Source: an uncultured Erysipelotrichaceae bacterium (lineage in GTDB: Bacteria > Bacillota_I > Bacilli_A > RFN20 > CAG-826). Taken from it: 5,069 nt of DNA. The first letter of the stretch is position 1, and every line of letters starts with the position of its first letter. The stretch covers positions 1 to 5,069 of the forward strand of contig CAMYZF010000062.1 of NCBI GenBank assembly GCA_947303755.1, read 5' to 3'. A program made the translations under genes and the position numbers. This document shows positions 1-5,069 of this stretch, in pieces. The notes under the pieces were generated by a model, which saw only the letters and a list, made by a program, of their open reading frames with translations, searched no databases and was not told where the DNA came from.

Positions 1-465
1 GGACACGATGGCGAAGAGGAAGAACGTCGTCTTTGCTATGTTGCGTTTACAAGAGCGAAAAAGAAACTATTCGTATCCTGCAACACTTCCTATTCATTTG
101 TTTTACAAGCTAGATCGATTCAGTCTAGATTCTTCAAAGAAGCCGGACTTGAATTTCCTAAGAAAGAAACATTCACCCCAACAAATCAAAGAAACAATTC
201 CTTCTTCTCTTCATTTGGTTCAAATGATGGATATTTCTCTGATGAGCCAAAAGAAGAAAGAATGTCCACATATAAAAACCCATATTCTAATAAAGCAAGT
301 TGGAAAGCCGGAGATATCGCAGTGCATGACGTTTTTGGTCGAGGTGTTGTTTTAGAAGTTATCGATGATGCGATTTTAGAAATCGATTTTGAAAATCATG
401 GAAAGAAATCCATTTTAGCGTCGCATCCAAAAGTTCATAAAGAAGAAAGAGGTGGTGAAGCATGA
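1..465 (+). CDS. pcrA: ATP-dependent DNA helicase PcrA (UvrD/Rep family), C-terminal fragment
   Basis: This is the last 154 codons of a superfamily 1A DNA helicase; the rest lies upstream of the window. The frame is open from base 1 and ends at TGA 463-465. Visible residues 5-20 match helicase motif VI (EEEERRLCYVAFTRAK). Its Arg (fragment residue 18) corresponds to the arginine that contacts the ATP gamma-phosphate in PcrA/UvrD. A low-complexity Ser/Asn/Gly-rich linker follows (about residues 58-98). The tail starting WKAGD at residue 101, with VHDVFGRG, matches the Tudor-like C-terminal domain of PcrA, known in Bacillus to contact RNA polymerase. That tail favours PcrA over RecB/AddA-type relatives. 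Family members unwind DNA 3'-5' in repair, rolling-circle replication and clearing of transcription-replication conflicts. An ATG at 262 is in this frame but is internal, not a separate gene. The stop overlaps the ligA start (ATGA), the usual pcrA-ligA pairing of Firmicutes. Confidence 0.93.
   Translation, partial: GHDGEEEERRLCYVAFTRAKKKLFVSCNTSYSFVLQARSIQSRFFKEAGLEFPKKETFTPTNQRNNSFFSSFGSNDGYFSDEPKEERMSTYKNPYSNKASWKAGDIAVHDVFGRGVVLEVIDDAILEIDFENHGKKSILASHPKVHKEERGGEA
449..455 (+). promoter_or_regulatory. Ribosome binding site of ligA
   Basis: GAGGTGG lies inside the last codons of pcrA. GAGGTG (449-454) is complementary to the 16S anti-Shine-Dalgarno and leaves 7 nt to the ATG at 462. It supports the 462 start and fits coupled translation with pcrA across the ATGA overlap. 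Confidence 0.75.
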
Positions 466-2453
466 GTCCACAAGAAAGAATTCAAGAAATAACGAAGTTA
501 TTAGAACAATATAACTACGAATATTATGTTTTAGATAACCCAAGTGTTCCTGATAGTGAATACGATCGTTTAATGAATGAACTTATCGCGATTGAAAAAG
601 AACATCCAGAGTTAATCACACCTTTATCTCCTAGCCAGAGAGTCGGTGGCAAAGTTCTTTCTGAATTTAAAAAGATTAAACACAAACGTATGATGCTTTC
701 TTTAGCGAACGCTTTTGGTGAAGCGGACTTAAGAGATTTTGATAAAAAGATTCGTGACATTCTTCATGTTGATAAAGTCGAGTACATGTGCGAGATGAAA
801 ATTGATGGTCTGGCCATGTCAATTGATTTTGTAAATGGAAAATTAAACTACGCTGCTACTCGTGGAGACGGAAATGAAGGTGAAGATGTTACAAACAATG
901 TTTTAACAATTCATTCTATTCCAACCCAAGTTAAAGAATCTCGTCCATTTGAAGTGCGTGGTGAAGTTTATATGTCCAAGAAAGTTTTGGAGAAATTAAA
1001 TGCTGAGCGAGAAGAAAAGGGCGAACAACTTTTAGCGAACGCTCGTAACGCAGCCGCGGGAAGTATTCGTCAACTTGATAGCTCAATTGCTGCCTCTAGA
1101 AAACTTGAAGCTTTCTGGTACTACTTAGTTAATGCTGATGAACTTGGATTTAAGAAACATAGCGAGGCTCTTGATTACATTTCTAGCCTTGGTTTTAGAA
1201 CCAATAAAGAAAGAAGAATTTGTAACGGAATCGACGCAGTTCTCCAATATATTGCGGAATACACTGAGAAACGTCCAAGCCTTGAATATGATATTGATGG
1301 CATCGTTATCAAAGTTAACGATATCACCAAATATAATGTTTTAGGCTACACCGCGAAAACTCCAAAGTGGGCAATCGCTTATAAATTCCCACCAGAAGAA
1401 GTTGTCACCAAATTAGAAGACATTATTTTCACCGTTGGAAGAACCGGTAAGATTACTCCTAACGCGGTTATTAAACCAACCAAAGTTGCAGGTTCAACTG
1501 TTCAAAGAGCAACTCTTCATAACGAAGATTTCATTAAAGATAAAGGTCTTAAGATTGGTGACTATATCGTCCTTAGAAAAGCAGGCGATGTTATTCCAGA
1601 AGTCGTTAGACCTCTTCCAGAAAAACGTGATGGAAGTGAAAAAGATTTCGTCATGATTGATAAGTGTCCGGTCTGCGGATCACCACTAGTGAGAAAAGAT
1701 GCGATGCACTTCTGTGTTTCACCAAGCTGTCCTGCTAGAAGAATTGAAAACATCATTCACTTCTCTAGTCGCGATGCGATGGATATTGAAACTATGGGTG
1801 AGAAAGCTGCTGAACTATTTTTCAATGAAGGTTATATCGATTCAATCCCATCAATTTATGAATTAAAGAATCATAGAGAAGAAATCATTCAGATGGATGG
1901 TTGGTCATATAAATCAATTGATAACCTCTTAGATGCGATTGAAAAATCAAAAGAGAATTCTTTAGAAAAACTTCTATTTGGTTTAGGTATCAAAGAAGTT
2001 GGCGAAAAGATGGCTAAGATTCTTGCAAAAAGATATAAAAATCTTGAAGCCTTCTTCGAAGTTAGTGAAGAAGAATTATTAGAGATTCCTGATGTTGGCC
2101 CAATCTTAGCAAGTTCGGTCTATTCATATTTCCATGACGAAGCAAACATCGAAATGATCAACAAACTTAAAGAACTTGGACTTAACTTCAATTATCTTGG
2201 AGTGACCGAAGTCAAAACTGACTCCCCGTTCTCCAATAAAACAGTTGTTTTAACTGGAACGTTAAGTAAATATGGTCGTAAAGAAGCGACAGAAATATTA
2301 GAGAATTTAGGTGCGAAAGTTGCCGGCTCAGTTTCTTCGAAAACTGACATAGTTATTTTCGGTGAAGAAGCTGGCTCCAAACTAGATAAGGCTCACGCAT
2401 TAGGAATTCGTACGATGGATGAGAAGGAGTTTGAAGAATTACTTCAAAAATAG
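462..2453 (+). CDS. ligA: NAD+-dependent DNA ligase LigA
   Basis: This 663-aa protein seals 3'-OH/5'-phosphate nicks in duplex DNA using NAD+. It joins Okazaki fragments and completes repair, and is essential in most bacteria. Its length is typical of the family (about 660-680 aa) and every domain is present. Domain Ia (about 1-65) has the NAD-binding YYVLDNPSVPDSEYD. The adenylation domain (about 66-312) holds KIDG at 113-116 with K113 as the AMP-accepting lysine, RGDG at 134-137, the RNAAAGSIRQLD block at 195-206, DIDGIVIK at 277-284, and K308 in AYKFP. The OB fold (about 315-400) contains VGRTGKITP. A four-Cys zinc finger uses C402, C405, C418 and C423. A helix-hairpin-helix region (about 435-580) includes GLGIKEVGEK, and a BRCT domain (about 588-663) ends the protein. 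The start at 462 overlaps pcrA and has a good ribosome binding site. The frame ends in TAG followed directly by an in-frame TAA (2454-2456). No key residue is missing. Confidence 0.98.
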   Translation: MSPQERIQEITKLLEQYNYEYYVLDNPSVPDSEYDRLMNELIAIEKEHPELITPLSPSQRVGGKVLSEFKKIKHKRMMLSLANAFGEADLRDFDKKIRDILHVDKVEYMCEMKIDGLAMSIDFVNGKLNYAATRGDGNEGEDVTNNVLTIHSIPTQVKESRPFEVRGEVYMSKKVLEKLNAEREEKGEQLLANARNAAAGSIRQLDSSIAASRKLEAFWYYLVNADELGFKKHSEALDYISSLGFRTNKERRICNGIDAVLQYIAEYTEKRPSLEYDIDGIVIKVNDITKYNVLGYTAKTPKWAIAYKFPPEEVVTKLEDIIFTVGRTGKITPNAVIKPTKVAGSTVQRATLHNEDFIKDKGLKIGDYIVLRKAGDVIPEVVRPLPEKRDGSEKDFVMIDKCPVCGSPLVRKDAMHFCVSPSCPARRIENIIHFSSRDAMDIETMGEKAAELFFNEGYIDSIPSIYELKNHREEIIQMDGWSYKSIDNLLDAIEKSKENSLEKLLFGLGIKEVGEKMAKILAKRYKNLEAFFEVSEEELLEIPDVGPILASSVYSYFHDEANIEMINKLKELGLNFNYLGVTEVKTDSPFSNKTVVLTGTLSKYGRKEATEILENLGAKVAGSVSSKTDIVIFGEEAGSKLDKAHALGIRTMDEKEFEELLQK

Positions 2454-2459
2454 TAATAT
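2431..2459 (+). promoter_or_regulatory. Weak sigma-A-like promoter candidate ahead of gatC
   Basis: TTGAAG at 2431-2436 (4 of 6 to TTGACA) and TAATAT at 2454-2459 (4 of 6 to TATAAT) are separated by exactly 17 bp. The predicted transcript would start near 2466, only about 6 nt before the gatC ATG. The pair overlaps the end of ligA. Both boxes are imperfect and the DNA is AT-rich, so a chance match is quite possible. Confidence 0.2.
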
Positions 2460-2471
2460 CTTTATCGTATT

Positions 2472-2768
2472 ATGAAAGAATATAACATCGAAGTATTAAA
2501 AGACGCTGCTAATAGACTTCTATTAGATATGTCTGAATCAGAATATCAAACTCTTTTATCTGAATTTGATATCGTTACAAAACAAATGAAAGCTGTCGGC
2601 GATAATTCCGAGCTCGATAAAATCGAACCTATGGTTTTCCCGTTTGAAATATATACGTCTGAATTAAGAGAAGATGAAGCGAAAGAACCACTAACTAGAG
2701 AAGAGGCATTACGCAATTCTCCACGTAAAGTTGGTGGTCAAATCAAACTTCCAAAGGTGGTGCAATAA
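2472..2768 (+). CDS. gatC: Asp/Glu-tRNA amidotransferase subunit C (GatC)
   Basis: This 98-aa protein is the small non-catalytic subunit of the GatCAB amidotransferase. In known structures GatC wraps around the GatA-GatB interface and stabilises the complex. Its length is typical (about 95-100 aa). The N-terminal part (NIEVLKDAANRLLLDMSESE, residues 5-24) matches the family's helix of hydrophobic and Ser/Glu residues. The conserved second half shows IEPM near residues 51-54, then LREDE at 65-69 and LTREEALRNSP at 74-84, closing with KLPKVV. The ATG at 2472 gives the expected N-terminus, and a stop (TAA 2454-2456) closes the frame just upstream. No Shine-Dalgarno is visible before it, unlike for ligA, gatA and gatB, so it may rely on reinitiation after ligA or on a near-leaderless transcript. 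The gene lies 18 bp after ligA and shares one base with gatA (TAATG). Identity also rests on the adjacent gatA and gatB. Confidence 0.93.
   Translation: MKEYNIEVLKDAANRLLLDMSESEYQTLLSEFDIVTKQMKAVGDNSELDKIEPMVFPFEIYTSELREDEAKEPLTREEALRNSPRKVGGQIKLPKVVQ
2754..2760 (+). promoter_or_regulatory. Ribosome binding site of gatA
   Basis: AAGGTGG within the final codons of gatC leaves 7 nt to the ATG at 2768 and supports that start. The 8-mer AGGTGGTG (2755-2762) also occurs in the ligA leader (450-457). Confidence 0.65.
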
Positions 2769-4225
2769 TGTATCGCGGTTTATCGATTGAAAAGCTTCAC
2801 GAACTCTTAGTGGCTAAGAAAGTCACTCCTTTAGAGTTAACTAAAGAAGCTATTGAGCTCGCTAAAAATGACACAAATAACGCTTTCGAATACATTATGG
2901 AAAACGAAGCGTTAGCAATTGCTGAAGCTTTAAAAGAACCAGAAGTGAATAACCCATTATGGGGAATTCCTTTTGTTATCAAAGATAATATGTCCACAAA
3001 AGATGTTCCTACTACAGGTAGTTCCAACATTTTAAGAGGCTACGTTCCGGTATTTGACGCAACAGTGGTGGCTAAATTAAAAGAAGCTCAAGCTGTTCCT
3101 ATTGGAAAATCAACCTTAGACGAACTCGCTATGGGTGGAACTGGTACTTCAGGACACTTAGGAACAACTTTTAATCCATATGATAGAAGTCACACTAGAC
3201 TTGTTGGCGGATCTAGTTGCGGTTCTGCTGCTGTTACTGCTGATGGTATTGTTCCATTTGCACTTGGCTCAGATACAGGTGACTCCACTAGAAAACCTGC
3301 TAGCTATGCTGGCTTAGTTGGCTTTAAACCAACCTGGGGCAGAATCTCAAGATATGGTTTATTCCCATTCGCACCATCACTTGATACAGTTGGTATTTTC
3401 ACTCGTTCAGTTAAAGATTGTGCCTATGTTTTAAATGCTACTGCAGGACGTGATGAGAAGGATATGACCTCATCGGTTAAACCTGTTTGTGACTACGCAA
3501 AAGACATTGATAAATTTGATAAGAAACGCAAGATTGCAGTCATCCAAGAAATCCTTGATGCTGTGAAAGATAAAGACTTAAAGAAAGCGTTTATTGATAA
3601 CGTTGAAAAACTAAAACAATCGGGATTTGCCGTTGAATATGTGCATATGCCATTCGATATGCTTTCCTCATTGTTTGCGACTTATTTTGTGATTTCCTGT
3701 GCCGAAGCAACTTCTAACAATGCTAATTTAGACGGCATTAAATTCGGTCCGCTTTCTAAAGGTGACACCTATGAAGAGGTTATGAAGAACGCTAGAACAA
3801 AAGGTTTTGGTGAACTCATCAAACGCCGTTTTATCATTGGTAGTTTTGCTCTTATGAAAGAGAATCAAGCTGAATTATTTGTTCGTGCTCAAAGAAACAG
3901 AAGAGCGGTCGTCGATAAACTTAACGAAATTTATAAAGACTACGATTTCATTTATGCACTTGCTGCTCCATCAATCGCTCCAAAGATTGGTGAATCAAGT
4001 GATAGATTATCTGATGAATATTTAATTGCCGACAACCACTTGGTTTTAGGTAATTTTGCTGGCCTTCCATCTCTTACACTTCCTCTTGGCTTAAAGAACG
4101 ATATGCCATTTGGTGTTAACGTGATGGGTAAAGCTTTTGACGAAGTCGGTGTCTTCCAACTTTCTTATGAAATTGAAAAGATCACTGGCTTAAAAGATTT
4201 ATTAGCGAAAGGAGAACAAGAATAA
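2768..4225 (+). CDS. gatA: Asp/Glu-tRNA amidotransferase subunit A (GatA), glutamine amidase
   Basis: This 485-aa protein is the amidase-signature subunit of GatCAB. It hydrolyses glutamine and supplies ammonia, through an internal channel, to GatB, which amidates the mischarged tRNA. Length is normal (about 475-495 aa). The Ser-cisSer-Lys set is visible: K72 in GIPFVIKDN, S149 in VGGSSCGSAA, and nucleophile S173 in SDTGDSTRKPA. The 24-residue Ser-Ser spacing equals that of FAAH and S. aureus GatA. GFKPTWGRISRYGLFPFAPSLD (starting at 185) continues the signature. Toward the C-terminus come KRRFIIGSFAL (352-362) and D422 upstream of the NFAGLP block (429-434), which aligns with the glutamine-binding Asp of GatA. 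Differences from the common form are Cys at 151 and Asp at 172 where Gly is usual, and KENQAELF instead of the usual SGYYDAYY after KRR. The neighbouring gatC and gatB make another amidase unlikely. The start shares a base with the gatC stop and has its own ribosome binding site. Confidence 0.96.
   Translation: MYRGLSIEKLHELLVAKKVTPLELTKEAIELAKNDTNNAFEYIMENEALAIAEALKEPEVNNPLWGIPFVIKDNMSTKDVPTTGSSNILRGYVPVFDATVVAKLKEAQAVPIGKSTLDELAMGGTGTSGHLGTTFNPYDRSHTRLVGGSSCGSAAVTADGIVPFALGSDTGDSTRKPASYAGLVGFKPTWGRISRYGLFPFAPSLDTVGIFTRSVKDCAYVLNATAGRDEKDMTSSVKPVCDYAKDIDKFDKKRKIAVIQEILDAVKDKDLKKAFIDNVEKLKQSGFAVEYVHMPFDMLSSLFATYFVISCAEATSNNANLDGIKFGPLSKGDTYEEVMKNARTKGFGELIKRRFIIGSFALMKENQAELFVRAQRNRRAVVDKLNEIYKDYDFIYALAAPSIAPKIGESSDRLSDEYLIADNHLVLGNFAGLPSLTLPLGLKNDMPFGVNVMGKAFDEVGVFQLSYEIEKITGLKDLLAKGEQE
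4208..4214 (+). promoter_or_regulatory. Ribosome binding site of gatB
   Basis: AAAGGAG near the end of gatA is a strong Shine-Dalgarno match. It leaves 10 nt to the ATG at 4225, supporting that start and the TAATG junction. Confidence 0.75.
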
Positions 4226-5069
4226 TGGTATTTGAACCTGTTATTGGTCTTGAGATCCACGTCGAACTTAAGACAAAGAGCAAGATGTTCTCCGACGCGC
4301 CTGTTGCGTATGGAAAAGAGCCAAATACTCAAGTTGCTCCTTTAGATATGGCTTTCCCAGGAACTTTACCTGTGGTTAATAAACAAGCTGTTATCAATTC
4401 GATTAGAGTGTGCCATGCTTTGCATATGTCAATTGATCAAGAATTACATTTTGATCGTAAAAACTATTTTTATAGTGACCTTCCAAAGGGTTACCAAATC
4501 ACTCAAGATAAAAGACCTATCGGTAAAGAAGGTTATTTAGAGATTGAAATTGATGGAAAAGTGAAACGCATCGGTATCGAAAGACTCCATATGGAGGAAG
4601 ATACTTGTAAACAACTTCACTTTTCGACTTTCACTCTTCTTAACTATAACCGAGCAGGCACTCCATTAATCGAAATTGTTTCTAAACCAGAAATGCGTTC
4701 TGGAGAAGAAGCGATGAAATATGTTGAACGCATTAGGTCAATCGTTGTCTTCTCTGGTGTCAGTGATGGCAAGATGGAAGAAGGCTCTTTAAGATGTGAC
4801 GTCAACGTTTCAATTAGAGAAAAAGGAACAGAAACCTTTGGTACAAAGGTTGAAATTAAAAATATCAATTCAATTTCCTACATTCAAAAGGCAATTGATT
4901 TTGAAGTTGAAAGACAAAAGAAACTTATTGAGTCTGGCGAAAAAGTCGTTCAAGAAACTAGACGTTATGATGATGCGAAAAAAGAAACAATTAGAATGCG
5001 TCTTAAAACCGATAGTGTCGACTACAAATACTATCCGGAAGCAAACATCATTCCAATTCGTCTTTCCGA
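4225..5069 (+). CDS. gatB: Asp/Glu-tRNA amidotransferase subunit B (GatB), N-terminal 281 residues
   Basis: This is the 5' part of the tRNA-binding, ATP-using subunit of GatCAB. It phosphorylates the carboxylate of Glu-tRNA(Gln) (or Asp-tRNA(Asn)) and attacks it with ammonia delivered from GatA. The window ends two bases into codon 282; full-length GatB is about 475 aa. What is present is the catalytic cradle domain. VIGLEIHVELKT at 6-17 carries E10 and H12, HMEED at 122-126 carries E125, and GTPLIEIV at 145-152 carries E150; these align with the metal-binding and kinase residues of S. aureus GatB. DRKNYFYSDLPKGYQI (77-92), KMEEGSLRCDVNVS (183-196) and QETRRYDDA (243-251) are further family blocks. 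The PxCLGxPG zinc cysteines of some GatBs are absent (here LDMAFPG, 40-46), as in Bacillus-type GatB. The YqeY-like tail domain that grips the tRNA lies beyond the window. The reading frame is intact and overlaps the gatA stop by one base. Confidence 0.97.
   Translation, partial: MVFEPVIGLEIHVELKTKSKMFSDAPVAYGKEPNTQVAPLDMAFPGTLPVVNKQAVINSIRVCHALHMSIDQELHFDRKNYFYSDLPKGYQITQDKRPIGKEGYLEIEIDGKVKRIGIERLHMEEDTCKQLHFSTFTLLNYNRAGTPLIEIVSKPEMRSGEEAMKYVERIRSIVVFSGVSDGKMEEGSLRCDVNVSIREKGTETFGTKVEIKNINSISYIQKAIDFEVERQKKLIESGEKVVQETRRYDDAKKETIRMRLKTDSVDYKYYPEANIIPIRLS

Noticed and set aside
8..355. A 115-codon open frame near the window start on the + strand
   Set aside because: It is in a different frame from the PcrA C-terminus, which has motif VI and the Tudor-like tail; its translation resembles no family and is an overlap artefact.
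262..465. A 67-codon ORF starting at ATG 262, possibly a small separate protein
   Set aside because: It is in frame with the upstream helicase sequence with no stop between, and its WKAGD...FGRG content is the PcrA tail.
524..760. Minus-strand ORF inside ligA
   Set aside because: It is antisense to a fully conserved LigA region and has no family resemblance or separate signals. The same applies to minus-strand ORFs at 1562-1756, 2192-2380, 2797-3030 and 4644-4868.
1132..1656. Two + strand alternate-frame ORFs inside ligA (1132-1344 and 1435-1656)
   Set aside because: They overlap highly conserved LigA adenylation and OB-fold codons in another frame; nothing supports translation.
2422..2430. 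AGAAGGAGT near the end of ligA as a gatC ribosome binding site
   Set aside because: It is a good SD-like match but lies about 41 nt before the gatC ATG, too far to act on it, and there is no in-frame start at the right distance. It encodes LigA residues.
2468..2473. TATTAT as a -10 box
   Set aside because: It overlaps the gatC start codon, so a transcript from it would begin inside gatC, and there is no -35-like hexamer at the proper spacing.
1..5069. CRISPR, mobile element, defence system or novel RNA in the window
   Set aside because: The window is fully filled by conserved housekeeping coding sequence, with no repeat array, terminal inverted repeats, transposase or non-coding stretch long enough to hold one.

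Overview
The window is one dense, single-strand run of five housekeeping genes from an AT-rich, low-GC Gram-positive-type bacterium. All are on the + strand, in the order pcrA (3' end) - ligA - gatC - gatA - gatB (5' part). The proteins resemble the Bacilli/Mollicutes-related lineages (for example RF39, Erysipelotrichales or Acholeplasmatales-like bacteria). That placement is an inference from protein flavour, base composition and gene order, not from a database search. Tryptophan is read from TGG and the pcrA frame ends in TGA, so the standard bacterial code applies. This argues against Mycoplasma/Spiroplasma, which use TGA for Trp.

Layout: 1-465 is the C-terminal end of a PcrA/UvrD-type DNA helicase (motif VI, flexible linker, Tudor-like tail). 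462-2453 is a complete NAD+-dependent DNA ligase, LigA, overlapping pcrA by ATGA. After an 18-bp gap, 2472-2768, 2768-4225 and 4225-5069 encode GatC, GatA and the first 281 residues of GatB. These last three are joined by TAATG one-base overlaps. There is no gene-free stretch longer than 18 bp, and I see no RNA gene, mobile element, repeat array or CRISPR.

How the genes work together: PcrA and LigA act in replication and repair, by unwinding and nick sealing. GatCAB is the heterotrimeric amidotransferase that converts Glu-tRNA(Gln) to Gln-tRNA(Gln), and in many species Asp-tRNA(Asn) to Asn-tRNA(Asn). The overlaps suggest co-transcription and coupled translation, which suits the 1:1:1 assembly of GatC, GatA and GatB.

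The most notable points are subtle. gatC has no visible Shine-Dalgarno sequence, and a weak promoter-like pair sits just upstream of it. GatA keeps its Ser-cisSer-Lys catalytic set but differs from the textbook amidase signature at flanking positions and in a segment after the KRR motif. I found nothing that supports a new biological system here; this is an ordinary core-genome region.
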